From positions 111,789,534-111,853,533 of the forward strand of contig OY804580.1 of assembly GCA_963680875.1 (NCBI GenBank): a stretch of 64,000 bases of DNA, written 5' to 3'. This DNA is from Bathymodiolus brooksi (Eukaryota > Mollusca > Bivalvia > Mytilida > Modiolidae). The translations under genes and the position numbers were made by a program. Positions 11,101 to 20,555 of the stretch are shown here, in pieces. The stretch's first letter is position 1, and each line of letters starts with the position of its first letter. The notes beneath the pieces were generated by a model. It had not been told where the DNA came from. It made no database searches and saw only the letters and a list, made by a program, of their open reading frames with translations.

Positions 11101-13394
11101 AAAAAAGACATCAAAGGTCAGCAAAAAATAGGGGATGTGTTCAAAAAAATAAACAAAGGAAATAATCAGTCATCTGAAATCAAATCAGAGGTTAGACAAG
11201 ATTTAGATTATATAATTACAGAAGTTTGTAATGAAGTTGAAATAGACAATCCGTCTAAAATATTTAGGAAGTTTCTTCACCCCAGGCCCTCATAACTCAC
11301 TCTGAGACTGCAAGACCTCATGCCAATGATAGTTCTAGTTCAAAAGTGGATCAAAGAAAATTTACCTCTCAAAAATATGAGCTGAAATACACTTGGTTAT
11401 ACTTTTCTCATGACAACAATGGCTACATGTGCAAGATTTGTAAGTTTTTTGCTGTATCCTCATCAACAAGGGTATTTTTTTCCAAAGGGGTTATTCTAGG
11501 AACCCATCCATCAAGGTTTTAGTACATTTAATTCATTATTCGAAATTTCCCAATTTTCAAAAAATGACACATATTTTCCCCCCCAAAAGGGGTGGTTGTA
11601 GTTTTGAAAAAAGCCAACAAAATCACTGAATGCTATAGGGTAAGCTAGTGATCAAATGAGCAATTTTTCAGCTACATTTTGTATATCATGGACGAAAACA
11701 AGTTATATTTGATGAAATGATGATGATGTCTGCTTCATACTAGACCAACATTCTTATTTGGATTTTTATAGTGCTAGCTCATTGAAACAACAGTCCGCAA
11801 TTAGACATGTCGCCCAACCACTCGGGACACATTATTCTGATTCTGAGCCAACCACTCTAACTCCTTAATACTGCATGCTTAGCGGAGAAGCAACAAATAC
11901 CAATATTATAGTCTTTGGTTTGACCAGACTAGGGCTCAAACCCACATCTACCACAATCAAGGTGAGCATGCCAACCATTACACCACCAATCCCATTGATA
12001 AAGGCTATATTAATTACTCAATTATAGGCCAATATAATTTAAGTGGAAATTATTGAATCCGGGTCGTTTCGCCCCCGAAAGTGAGTCGATTCGCCCCACT
12101 TAATCGCTATTATATTATAATAGATGAAGTCTTTTTCAACAATTTTTTGGTAATTATTGATTTATTAGTTGTATGCAAAAAATAATAATAATTCATTCAT
12201 TTTGGTCTACTTTAATTATTTATTTATTGGTTGTATACAAAAAAAATAATAATTCATTCATTTTGGTCAGTGGAATATTGTTGAATACAAAAGGGAGAAT
12301 ATTTTTCTTAAAAAAGAATCATCGTGAAGGGGTTTAGATTCACTTAATATGTGTACAGAATGGCAACAAAATCGGCTAACGAAGACATCAAACTCTCCTT
12401 CATATGCTAATTTCTCGGATATTTATAACAATAATAAATATCAGATTTCGTATCAGGTGTCAAACAATGAAAGTGAACAAAGAAATTTTACACATTTAAT
12501 CAGGTGTCAAACAAAGAGTAAAGCAATACATAATATTAAACACGTCAAGAAAGCATGTTACCGTGTAATTATGAGGAAGACAAAAATAAAGTACCCACGA
12601 ACAAGCCTTACAACATCCAAAATACGAATATTTGCAATGGTATTTTCCATATTTCATTTTTAAAGCACTATTAATAAATGAGGGCGAAACGACTCAGGGG
12701 GCGAACGGGATTCGGGGCAAAACGACCCGGTACCAAATTATTGCATTGTACAACTTCCAGGTCTGACAAGGCATCAAATCAAATTGTGAACTAGAGGCTC
12801 ACAGGAACATGTAATCGTTAGCTTGGTTTTCTTAATTCCATTGAAAAATATCAACTACTGACAGTATACTTTTCTTTTGCAATTCTTCTTCTGTTTTCGT
12901 GTTCCCTCCAGTCTAGTAGCACTCTCGAAAATTTGAAATTTCTGATTATATTTTAACGAGTCATCACAATCAGGCATCTTGGATGGAGCTTTATTATTAT
13001 TGGATGGTGGGGGTTTTACAGAATTTTTTTCTATTTATATACCCTATCAAGGGCTCAACATTTAAAATGGAACTATCGTAAGATTCATCTGGAATGTATT
13101 TAATTTTGAAAGCTTGAGACGAGGAAGCAATAAATCATCACTGAACATGAATTTCAAATTCATTGAACTACAACGATGGATTGCACATAATAATCAAATT
13201 TGAAGATACAGTCATCACTTACGTTTGCTTATGAGTTTTTGAGCCATAAACGGGCCCAGTTTTTTCAGTGTCAAATATACAAGATATTGATTTGTTTCAG
13301 TTGAAAGTTTCAAATTTTGTTTTTGACACAGTCGTTGTAAATCAATTATTCCTGACAAACAGGACACTTGTGCATCCTTCATTTCATCTTCCAT
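1980..13394 (-). CDS. SUV39H1: Histone H3 lysine-9 methyltransferase, SUV39H/Su(var)3-9 type (5 coding exons visible; C-terminal exon missing)
   Basis: Minus-strand gene with exons 13223-13394, 10059-10135, 3762-4595, 2980-3132 and 1980-2109, joined by GT-AG introns with matching phases (1,0,0,0, then 1 at the last donor). The 455 visible residues carry a chromodomain (about 71-115, with [14 protein letters not shown] and SWEPKKNL), a pre-SET region (about 265-318, ten Cys including CECDNC and [10 protein letters not shown]) and a SET domain (about 330-455, with [27 protein letters not shown] and ELTFDY). This order is diagnostic of SUV39H enzymes, which in other animals use S-adenosylmethionine to trimethylate H3K9 in heterochromatin. 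The ATG at 13394 opens a short N-terminus that joins the chromodomain exon in phase. There is no eIF2-gamma fusion of the insect kind. The Cys-rich post-SET segment was not found between 1 and 1979 and is probably off the left edge. Confidence 0.93.
2110..2979 (-). other. SUV39H intron (exons 4/5)
   Basis: Intron bounded by gtaaga...tttttcag on the minus strand. It holds a C homopolymer (about 2642-2659) and nothing else recognised. Confidence 0.7.
2980..3132 (-). CDS. SUV39H1: SUV39H exon 4 (SET core)
   Basis: This 153-bp, phase 0-0 exon has acceptor ttcacag and donor gtaaga. It encodes 51 residues from [11 protein letters not shown] through [13 protein letters not shown], the centre of the SET fold and the first half of the NHSCxPN motif. 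Confidence 0.95.
3570..3662 (+). repeat. Truncated SINE core (gtgataaagtttgt... to gttaagcacca)
   Basis: Matches the core and 3' part of the SINEs at 28011 and 57535: gtcagtggttttctc, cctccaccaataaaactg, then gaaatattgttgaaag and a ttaagcacc end. The tRNA-like head is absent. It lies in the SUV39H intron between exons 3 and 4. Confidence 0.7.
3762..4595 (-). CDS. SUV39H1: SUV39H exon 3 (chromodomain end, linker, pre-SET, start of SET)
   Basis: This 834-bp, phase 0-0 exon has acceptor ttgtag and donor gtaagg. It encodes 278 residues: the rest of the chromodomain (YYLIKWKDW...WEPKKNL), a basic linker, all pre-SET cysteines and the SET start through FVVEYVGE. Confidence 0.95.
4860..5080. repeat. 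Remnant of a pearl-like element (3' end)
   Basis: Contains the degenerate core phrases gcagctatcttgcattga, ctacccaaggaccattcat and ccaactttggttga. It then has a terminal hairpin-like end (acctcaccc ... caggtgagctaa), as in the element ending at 29810. It lies in the SUV39H intron between exons 2 and 3. Confidence 0.5.
5221..6070. repeat. Large tandem duplication (470-bp and 380-bp copies)
   Basis: 5221-5690 and 5691-6070 are near-identical direct copies, both starting tatattatacataaaaaggg. The second lacks about 90 bp present in the first (around 5351-5440), apparently lost between short tatttttata/ctt matches. Few mismatches are seen, so the duplication looks recent. A short plus-strand ORF follows (6124-6336). 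Confidence 0.85.
6124..6336 (+). pseudogene. Short ORF of unknown, probably mobile-element, origin
   Basis: A 70-codon ORF beginning [11 protein letters not shown] and rich in Asn, Ile and Lys, directly after the duplication. No domain is recognised. Its place between duplicated sequence and a piggyBac remnant suggests a mobile-element fragment rather than a host gene. Confidence 0.25.
6414..8037 (-). pseudogene. piggyBac-type transposase, frameshifted in one homopolymer
   Basis: There are two abutting minus-strand reading frames. 7510-8037 ([13 protein letters not shown]..., acidic N-terminus, ends TPFFWQ) is followed in another frame by 6414-7508 ([15 protein letters not shown]...). The match to the DDE_Tnp_1_7 family is strong: [19 protein letters not shown] and [10 protein letters not shown]. 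These give catalytic Asp at residues 52, 138 and 242 (and 245) of the second frame, spaced as in piggyBac. The break falls at a seven-base A/T run (7518-7524), where one base fewer would put both halves in one frame. The C-terminal Cys-rich domain is missing: after RHFPAF the frame runs into unrelated residues. A piggyBac cut-and-paste enzyme uses TTAA targets. The copy sits in the SUV39H intron between exons 2 and 3. Confidence 0.9.
8239..8292 (-). repeat. Putative piggyBac terminal end with TTAA target site
   Basis: About 250 bp upstream of the transposase ATG, the sequence gcatggtaaggg runs directly into ttaa (8289-8292). Read inward on the minus strand the element would start CCCTTACCATGC, like many piggyBac ends (CCC... 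next to TTAA). No matching inverted end was found on the other side, consistent with loss of the 3' end. Confidence 0.55.
8293..9715. other. SUV39H intronic sequence, no gene
   Basis: AT-rich with no convincing exon. 9240-9440 contains gtaggtaggtaggt and tagggtaggcag motifs and a poly-T-flanked stretch that looks like an old dispersed repeat. Confidence 0.4.
9716..9919 (-). other. Basic coiled-coil-like ORF, possibly the N-terminus of a hAT-like transposase or an unused exon
   Basis: This 67-codon minus-strand ORF ends in a Lys/Glu/Arg/Ala-rich helix ([20 protein letters not shown]) followed by MKFFS. An acceptor-like ttgcag sits just before ATGTGCCC and a gtaata donor-like site follows. The segment does not fit the phase-0 join of SUV39H exons 2 and 3 as a required exon. 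Similar Lys-rich leaders ending in a short ...FF motif occur in hAT-type transposases, so a mobile-element remnant is more likely. The family is uncertain. Confidence 0.3.
10059..10135 (-). CDS. SUV39H1: SUV39H exon 2 (start of chromodomain)
   Basis: This 77-bp exon has a pyrimidine-rich acceptor ending in tccag and a gtatgt donor. It encodes [20 protein letters not shown]..., the first strand of the chromodomain (WEVEQI). It enters in phase 1 and leaves in phase 0. Confidence 0.88.
11061..11521 (+). pseudogene. hAT/ZMYM-like transposase N-terminus, frameshifted
   Basis: The frame starting [16 protein letters not shown] continues to RKFLHPRPS (stop near 11295). A second frame then gives [20 protein letters not shown] followed by FFAVSSS...FSKGV. 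The W-L-Y...C-x-x-C...F...F-x-x-G pattern is the TTF-type zinc finger at the start of hAT-superfamily and ZMYM-related proteins. The rest of the transposase is absent. It lies in SUV39H intron 1 on the opposite strand. Confidence 0.55.
11641..12000 (-). repeat. tRNA-derived SINE, family 2
   Basis: On the minus strand it begins with a tRNA-like head: attggtggtgtaatggttgg (A-box-like) and gggtttgagccc (B box). It continues through a body ending tgagcaat-type sequence near 11650. Close relatives are at 37500-37875, 37880-38105, 24603-24660 and 55975-56095. Confidence 0.75.
12059..12730. mobile_element. Non-autonomous TIR element (~670 bp)
   Basis: The ends are inverted repeats. The left starts ccgggtcgtttcgcccc and the right is its near-complement (ggggcaaaacgacccgg). 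A second inverted stretch lies inside (gagtcgattcgcccc / gggcgaaacgactc), giving imperfect TIRs of about 45 bp. The interior is AT-rich and includes a ~75-bp tandem duplication (attcattcattttggtc at two places, 12180-12270). No transposase is present and no target-site duplication is clear. Confidence 0.65.
12731..13222. other. SUV39H intron 1 sequence, no gene
   Basis: Low-complexity AT-rich DNA. A start-like fragment of a pearl-type element (ctagaggctcacagg... near 12791) may be present. Nothing coding is seen. Confidence 0.35.
13223..13394 (-). CDS. SUV39H1: SUV39H exon 1 (start codon, N-terminal region)
   Basis: The ATG at 13394 opens 57 codons beginning [12 protein letters not shown] and ending AQKLISK. 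The exon ends with one base of the next codon before a gtaagt donor. The stretch [17 protein letters not shown] resembles the short Cys/Leu segment before the chromodomain of SUV39H proteins. The phase-1 end joins exon 2 to give Leu-Val-Glu-Lys-Gly. There could be a further 5' untranslated exon. Confidence 0.8.
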
Positions 13395-13560
13395 TGCGAT
13401 TTTTGTTAAAAGCCACTCTAGTTTAAGATAATCTGTACATAGGGTAACAAGATTCTTGTTGTTACTGTTTCATAATACAAAAATTATTTAGCACTGCATC
13501 AAATGGCGCGCATTTGAATGTTTCCCGTTTGTATGCTCAGTTGATTGGTCGAAAAAAAAA
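13395..13560 (-). promoter_or_regulatory. Putative SUV39H proximal promoter / 5' UTR
   Basis: This is the stretch just upstream of the SUV39H ATG. Read on the minus strand it has a CCAAT box (complement of attgg at 13544-13548). It also has a GC-rich palindrome-like core (aatggcgcgcatt near 13503-13514) and a tttcccg motif, the latter two loosely resembling E2F sites. No TATA box stands out. This is position plus motif inference only. Confidence 0.3.
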
Positions 13561-13721
13561 TCTTGGGAGTTACTTCCCTTAAAAACCGGCGTGTTTATTA
13601 TATTTTTATTTTGTTATTTTAGAGTTGTCTCTCTTTGATTGTAAACGCATTCTCCACATTTATTAAGCACTTTTTTTTCTTTTTTTCTTCATTTTATTAA
13701 GCTTCGCGGTTTATTAGGCGT

Positions 13722-13989
13722 AAACAGACCCAAATCGACAAGTCACCAGGACCCGACAATATACATCCTCGCATATTAAGAGAACTTAGTAACATTTTGT
13801 CAGAAACATTGAGTATTATTTATAACAACTCATTTACTAACAGTGTTTGTCCAGATGAATGGCGATGTGCTAATGTTATTGCATTGTTCAAGAAAGGAGA
13901 TCACAAATATGCTGGTAATTACAGACCAATTAGTTTAACTTACATAGTATGTAAAGTATTAGAGAGCATTGTTCGAGAAAGTATGTGAA
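13722..13989 (+). mobile_element. LINE A, 5' part of RT domain (interrupted by LINE B)
   Basis: Encodes DKSPGPDNIHPRIL ... WRCANVIALFKKGDHKYAGN and then YRPISLT, the classic N-terminal reverse-transcriptase motifs of CR1/jockey-like non-LTR elements (KSPGPD, W....I.LFKKG, NYRPISL). The frame stops where another LINE end is inserted and resumes at 14812. Confidence 0.85.
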
Positions 13990-14811
13990 GAAAATGTTAA
14001 ACTTTTAGGCATAACCGTTGGTTCCCATCTAAATTTTGATAAACATATATCAGAAATTTGTAAAAAAAAAAAAAGCATCCCAACAATTAAATATCCTTAA
14101 ACGAATAGGTAAATATTTAAACAGATTAGGACGCCTTACCATTTACTACTCCTTTATTCTTTCAAACTTTAATTACTGTCCGGTAACATGGCACTTTTGC
14201 AGCGAAAAAAATACTAAAAAAATTGAAAAAATCCAGGAAAGATTATCCATAAACAAAGTCCAAGCTATCTTCATGATTTAATTTCAATTAAAGATCAAAA
14301 ATATAATTTTAGGCATCAAGATAAAGCAGTTTTACTCAGAGTACGAACAACAAGGTATGGTTTAAATTCTTTCCGGTATAATGCTGCACAAATCTGGAAT
14401 GAGCTGCCGAATCACTTTAGACAAGAAACATCATTAGAACATTTTAAAAATATAATTCACACATGGAACGGCAGCTCATGCCAGTGCAGTGCATGCAGAT
14501 GACCTTTAAATTTTTATTTCTAAATTTTCATGCTTTTAAATATTTTTATTATTTTATTATTTTCTGTTGTTGCTTAAATGCATGAGCCTCTTATTTTTAG
14601 CTTGCTTTTGTTCAGTTGATATCTGCTTCTGTAACTTGTGTCTATATTGAATTGCATAAATTGATGTATGTTTTTATTTAATATGTTTGTATGCATGATT
14701 GTATGTGTTGTTATATACCATAGTCGATTTTAAAAGCTCATTAGAGCTTGTGTTATATGTATGATTTATATCGACTCTAAATAAAGCTTTGAATTGAATT
14801 GAATTGAATAG
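13990..14811 (+). mobile_element. LINE B 3' end nested in LINE A
   Basis: A degraded RT C-terminus: LLGITVGSHLNFDKHIS, a poly-A-interrupted frame, then LNRLGRLTIYYSFILSNFNY. Further down are fragments such as YNAAQIWNELP. The element ends with gaattgaattgaattgaa (14794-14810), the short tandem 3' tail typical of CR1-like LINEs. It sits between residues that are contiguous in LINE A, so it inserted there. Confidence 0.8.
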
Positions 14812-15807
14812 TCAATCATATGCAAGTGCATAAACTTTATAGTAACAAACAATTTGGATTTATATCTGGACGTTCAACAGTGTTACAACTTTTGAAAGTA
14901 TTAGATAGATGGACAAAAATTTTAGATGAAGGGGGATGCATAGATGTTGCTTATTGTGACCTCATTAAGGCCTTTGATAAGGTACCTCACCGTAGACTCT
15001 TACACAAGTTGCAAATGTACGACATAGGTGAAAACTATATACAATGGATAGGTTCATTCTTACTCAACCGCAAACAGAAAGTATCAGTCAACGGGGAATC
15101 TTCAGAGTGGAAATCTGTAACCTCTGGAATCACGCAAGGATCCGTCCTAGGCCCAGTACTTTTTGTATTGTATATAAATGACCCGCCTGACGCCATGGAG
15201 TTTGATAGTGAACCGTACTTATATGCTGACGACACAAAGATTTTTAAAGAAATATATGAAACTAGTGACGGTGAAGACTTACAGAAAGATATGCATCTAA
15301 TGCATGCATGGTCAGAAAAATGGATGTTAAAATTCCACCCAGACAAATGTAAAATAATGCGGATAGGTCGCTCAATGGTTGAAAAACATGAACATACTCT
15401 TAAGGCTGATTTAAAACCAATGGAAGAAACAATAGCAGAAAAAGATATTGGAGTAACTATAGACAATAAACTATCTTTTGATAAACATATTACAGAAAAA
15501 ACCATATCTCAAAAAACATATAGACATGATTGAAAATATACAAAGGAGGGCAACGAAACTAATACCAGGACTTTCCGACTTGTCATATGAAGACCGTTTA
15601 CGTCGCCTAAGACTGCCATCATTGTCATACAGAAGATCTAGAGGAGACATGATAGAGGTATACAAGATTATGAGTGGTAAATATGATCCTGAAATAAACA
15701 AAGTAGAAAGCTGTTTTCTAAGTCATGATTCATCAATTAATTTTTGTTGTACTGATTCCTTGCTTATGACACACCGTGGTGGACTTAGTTTGAGTAACAT
15801 TATTTAG
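14812..15807 (+). mobile_element. LINE A, 3' part of RT domain and C-terminus
   Basis: The frame from 14820 encodes NKQFGFISGRST, DLIKAFDKVPH, GITQGSVLGPVLFVLYIND and LYADDTK (the catalytic YADD box). It continues through thumb-like sequence to DNKLSFDKHI. A frameshift or internal deletion near 15500-15535 is followed by a second frame with IQRRATKLIPGLSDLSYEDR, the conserved LINE C-terminus. The element ends near a G homopolymer at about 15818. It is inactive (nested insertion, frameshift, 5' truncation). Confidence 0.88.
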
Positions 15808-15834
15808 AGAATTGGAGGGGGGGGGGGGGGGGGC

Positions 15835-16448
15835 AAGTTTCCTTTTGTCCTGGGGCCCAAAAATTCTCTTGGCGGCCCTGAATATAACAGTATTACTCCC
15901 AGTTCTAGTGAGCTTTTAAATCCGACATTTGCATGTACAAACAATAAACAAAGCATGCAGACAATCGAAAGCCATGTAAAAAAATCCATCCATGAAATTT
16001 AAAACCAAGTAGAAAATATGAAAGCAATAAAAACACATAATTGACCTAACACTAGAATATTTTAAAAACACATTGATGTGACTGTGGGTAAACAGAAAGT
16101 AAACAGTGGTGTAACTTACATGTATGCTTGAGCATCAACATACTTTTGGTAAAAAATAACAGACGAGAAAGACAGACAACGTTTCATCTTATGTACATAA
16201 TTTTCGCACGCCAGAAGACATGAAAACTCGATTTTTTAAATAGATTCTAGACTAAACACTTCTATTGTTTTCTACAATTTTCGGGATACTTGCAGTATAG
16301 CATATATAATTGAGCTGAGAGTTTGTTTGTCTGACTATAACTATTTAGACTTCAATCGTAGATCTGAGATTAATACAATTTGAACTTCGTAATTTTAAAT
16401 ACGTTAGTCAGAAATCAGTGATTGTAATATTTGCCGAGTATATGTGAT
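15835..16448. other. Intergenic, nothing recognised
   Basis: Follows a run of G (about 15818-15833). AT-rich, with no coding signal or clear repeat. Confidence 0.4.
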
Positions 16449-16680
16449 ATGTTTGTTTGTTTGATGGTGTTTAACACCACTTTCAACAATATTTCAGTTA
16501 TATTGTGGTGGTCAGTTTCATTGATGGAGGAAACCGGAGGACCCGGAGAAAACCACCTGTCGAAAGTCACTGACAAACTTGATCGATTCGCATTATGTTG
16601 TACACCTCACCCTGGTCGAGATTCGAACTCACATTAGTGGTGATAGGCACTGATTGCATAGTTGTAAATTTTGGTATTAT
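16449..16680 (-). repeat. SINE family 1 copy
   Basis: On the minus strand the 3' end is ctgaaatattgttgaaagtg then gtgttaaacacc. The core has cctccatcaatgaaactgac, and the B-box side reads gagttcgaatctcgacc. The head is only partly kept. Confidence 0.8.
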
Positions 16681-17299
16681 AAGATGAAGTTGAGCTCCTT
16701 GAGGTATCAATTGATTACGAATTAAAATTGAACTCTCACATTACAAACTTCTGTAAAAAGGCTTCTCGACAACTGAATGTATCATCGAATAATATTACCA
16801 TTTAAATTTAAAAGAAATATCTTTGGATTGTGTATTTTTACCGATAGCAATTGCTTGAAATTTACCATGATTTAACACATTACTTTATATTTGTCAAATA
16901 GTTTTGTATTAAATTCAGAGTTGATTTTGAGGTACCGTAATATTTTAATTTTTGAAATTAGAGGTCATGCGGCAGACAATACTTGGATAGATCCATGAAT
17001 ATAACTGCTGTAAAATTATGTCTTCAATTATCTTATTAAGAATGCAGTTTGACACCCATATCCAGAACGGAAAGCAGATAAGTAAGGGTGAAAATTTTTA
17101 TTGAAATTGAAAACGAGCTGATCGCTGATCGTTTATTGCTCTTTAAACAAAATTAGAAAATTGTTGGCAGTATACTCAGTGTACATAGCTACTTTTATCT
17201 AGACCATTACTCTTTTTTTAAAAGTACTATAGCTTCTTTAAGTTTCTCAAGACACTTTAGACAATGAAATTGATTTATTTACTAATTCATAGATGGGTT

Positions 17300-17920
17300 T
17301 TGCAATTTTATTTTAAATTTCTAGCCGAGATGCCATCTCTTCTTGTTGCTTTTTAATATTAATGTTATTAATTTGTTTGATCATGAAATCTTCTTTTATA
17401 CCATGAAACACTAAATACTCTATATCAGGTGTGTTGGCAATAATGTTTGGGATGCCAGATTTTATATAGCTTGGTCCAATATCTTTAGCTACTTTTATGA
17501 AAAACTGATTAAAAATCCCTGACACTTCTGTTTAAACATTTATAATCTTATTGTCTTCTTCCAATATTATATCTTTGTAGCAGTTGTTTTTGTTGGATAA
17601 AAGGGCTTGTTGTCAACCAGAAGTCGCTGGACTTTTGCCAGCCCAGATATCATATTCATGTTTTTATTGAATGTTTTTTATTTAATTTTATTTACATGAT
17701 TTCTCTGTTGCCTGTATCTTCCCAATTGTAATCATTTTTTCATTTAATGAAGGTGTTATGCAGCATTCTTTTCTTGTAAATTGCTTATCTTAGTTGTTTA
17801 TTCATAAAAGGGACTGATTGGGGTATCTGTTTCCTTCTGTTTATCTCAACAATGATAGTTTTCAAATATGAATAATCTTTATCTAGGTCATCGTGTTTAC
17901 ATATACTTTCAAGTTTGTCA
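17300..17920 (-). mobile_element. Degraded LINE fragment (linker before RT)
   Basis: The minus-strand frame 17313-17525 (MSGIFNQFFIKVAKDIGPSY...) resembles the FN.FF..VG region just before the RT of non-LTR elements. Upstream, in broken frames, come MNKQLRKAIYKKRMLHNTF-like residues with several stops, resembling the endonuclease-RT linker. It is a pseudogenised remnant. Confidence 0.5.
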
Positions 17921-17924
17921 ATGA

Positions 17925-18035
17925 TTTGAGACAGGTTGGTGGTTTTCTCTCTGTACCTCGGTTTCCTCCACCAATAAAACTGACCACCACCATATAACTG
18001 AAATATTGTTGAAAGTGGCATTAAGCACCATAACC
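17925..18035 (+). repeat. SINE family 1 core (partial)
   Basis: gacaggttggtggttttctc, then cggtttcctccaccaataaa and gaaatattgttgaaagtggc, ending ttaagcacc. It abuts the LINE remnant at 17300-17920, so one inserted into the other. Confidence 0.8.
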
Positions 18036-18456
18036 CATAACATCTATATTTTAAAAATCCATTCTCTTTAGTTCTTTAAGGAATTCTTGTTCTAAAAAAG
18101 GTCCAGACTTCTGTAACCTTTCCTGTTATAAAAGAATAGATTCTGATTTGATATTTAAAAGCATAACAACGTTTTCAGCGAGGTATAAATCAGGGTCCTA
18201 TAGTACCATAGTAGTTAAATTAAATAGATGGCGGTGAAAATGGCATGTGGATACGCACGCGCAATGCACTCAGTTTATTTGCAAGCATGGGAGGCGACGA
18301 ATTTTAATTTCTGCAATTTATACCACCAATAAACAATTTAAGAAGTATGTTCCCTGCATCTCCAGTGTACTAAACAACAGAGGATCGCAGTTTGTACATC
18401 AATTTAGACACGGTAAAGTGATTAAGGGTTAGGGAGGTTAGAGTTATGGCGGTCTG

Positions 18457-18662
18457 TATTATTGATTGGAAGAAACCGCAGTACCCAGAGAAAATCACCA
18501 ACCTGTCGCAAGACACTGACAAACTTTATCACATAATCTTGTATCAAATACATTTTGTCATGAGCGGAATTCAAACTCACAATTTTAGTGATAATAGGCA
18601 CTAATTACATAGATACTTAGAAATCTAACTACCATACGATCACGACCCGACAGGCCCTTAAA
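18457..18662 (-). repeat. SINE family 1 copy with tRNA-like head
   Basis: On the minus strand: gggcctgtcgggtcgtgatc, then gtatggtagttagatttcta (head similar to 57540), a degenerate B box (tgtgagtttgaattccgctc) and core gataaagtttgtcagtgtct. The 3' part is truncated at about 18457. Confidence 0.75.
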
Positions 18663-20412
18663 GTGAAAAAAAGACAAGTAACACTATGGTATATAAATAG
18701 AATATATTTTTTATTTTACGATGAGAGTAATTAATTACTCAAATGACTGGGGAATGACCAATAGCCTGCATGGTTCATTTCCACAGGTTTCTGGTTTATT
18801 CCTAGTTCAGTTTAGACAGGTAACTCTGTTTATTCAATTATATTGTACAATAATTCACAATAGTAGTGACAAAGTTGCAAAACAAAAAAACAAATACAAA
18901 ACAAAGAATATTGGTCACAGTGTAACAATGTAAATAGTAACATGATCAAATAATAAACACTTGTTCTGAGGGACCGAGTATTTACTTTTTCTTTGGGCGG
19001 GGGGGTGGGGGATGTTAAATGGTCGTTCACAGTGCAATGTTGCTTTCACCAAAAAAGTGAGCATGTGATTATTGTTTAACACTAAGAGAGGAATTGTTAA
19101 GCTATTATCATGACAAGGAATAAGTTTCTTCTACCATTAAATTTGACTAGATAGGAATAACTTATTGTTTTTTCTTATGGGGGGGGGTAAATAATAATGT
19201 TTATAATTTTTTTAATAATTTGACATAGTTTTGAGAAAGTACCTTTACAAATTAAATGTACATTGTATTAATTTCATTCTAATAAAATAAACAAAACATG
19301 GGTTTTCCTTTAAAACATGTTACTTTTCATCATCTATAGACACAAGTTTGCTATAACAGTATTTTCGTTTTCTTTCATTATTTTACAGGTTTTCAATGAT
19401 ATAAACAACTAAATTAAATAAAAATCAACACTAAACCATAAAAAAAATTCACAGCACAAGTTGCATGATGAAAAAAGATTTTTATGCCATATGTTCCAAC
19501 ATAAACATAACAGTATACAAAATGTATATGGATTGTCAATGTTTCTACAGAATTTGTGACAATAATCAAGTAAACCAATGCTTCAGTCAAAAAATATTGT
19601 GATGTCTCTTCTATATTGTTATGTTCCATGTCAACTGTTATGTTGTGTTTCATCAAACCCAACCGTAGAAATATTATTGTGTGACATCTTAATATTTTAT
19701 TGTTATGCTTAATTTCATTGGCAACAATTACTCCAAAATCATCTAATCAAATCACTGTGTATTCTGAATATACACTGTTCTGATTGGCTGGCTTTTTAGT
19801 TCACATGAGTACAAAAATTGCACTTGAAAGTATTATGACCACAAGTCCAAGATATATATTGTACAAGTTTATCACAACACTGTTCCCACGGGATGATTAT
19901 AATACATACCAACATGTTTGTGTCACAGGAATTATGAATTTAACAAGAATTCCAGTTTTCTAGTGAAAATTAAGATAATTTATAATTACTATATCATGGT
20001 CAATACTTCACTTCAAGTTGACAACTTATCCAAGATAAAAACATGGTTACAGAATAATTTTTTATTCTCTTGTCATTTATTTGTTTTAAATTGAGTTAAA
20101 GAAATAATTTTCACAAAAAAATCTATGGAGTGAAATAAATAGTCAAAATTCATATAAATATTAGTTTACTATTAAAAAAATATTTTAAAATTAGTTTTCA
20201 GTTTAATTGTACTTTTTCAGTTAAATTTCAGCACTTTTGAAAAGAAAAATAAGACCTATAATTTTTTTTTTTTTTAAACTGCCAAATATTCAGTCATTAT
20301 CCAGAAGAAATATATTTAAAAAAAATGGTCCTATTACACAAGTATCACAGATCTTAAATTCTTTTTATAAATACATAGTTCTTAATAGAAATGATAATAT
20401 AATATAGACTAT
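18663..20412. other. CPT2 3'-flanking region, likely including its 3' UTR
   Basis: AT-rich, with no repeats or coding exons recognised. The CPT2 stop codon ends at 20413, so the minus-strand 3' UTR must lie in the upper part of this stretch. Confidence 0.5.
20061..20081 (-). terminator. Candidate CPT2 polyadenylation signals
   Basis: Two AATAAA hexamers on the minus strand (complement of tttatt at 20061-20066 and 20076-20081) lie about 330-350 bp past the CPT2 stop. AT-rich DNA gives many chance matches, so this is only a candidate. Confidence 0.3.
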
Positions 20413-20555
20413 TTATCTAGTTGGTGATCGTCCTTCCAATATATCATTCAAATCATCTAAACTATCACTGAGGCACTGAATAAATTCTCGTACATTAGTG
20501 GCAGGTGGATAGCTTGTTACGTTAAATCCTATCCTGTTATCTTCTATAGAATATC
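20413..20555 (-). CDS. CPT2: CPT2 last coding exon
   Basis: This 143-bp exon has acceptor tttttag. It encodes [20 protein letters not shown] then [20 protein letters not shown] and GRSPTR, with stop TAA at 20413-20415. Phase 1 in. It joins the previous exon as GYGVG-YSIEDN, as expected for CPT2. The 31-bp stretch just upstream, including the pyrimidine-rich acceptor region, is duplicated (about 20556-20618). Confidence 0.95.

Noticed and set aside
12349..12663. 104-codon plus-strand ORF inside the TIR element
   Set aside because: Low-complexity Asn/Lys/Ser-rich sequence without recognisable domains. It probably occurs by chance in AT-rich MITE DNA.
15035..15505. 156-codon minus-strand ORF
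   Set aside because: It is the antisense shadow of the LINE reverse transcriptase, which has clear motifs on the plus strand.
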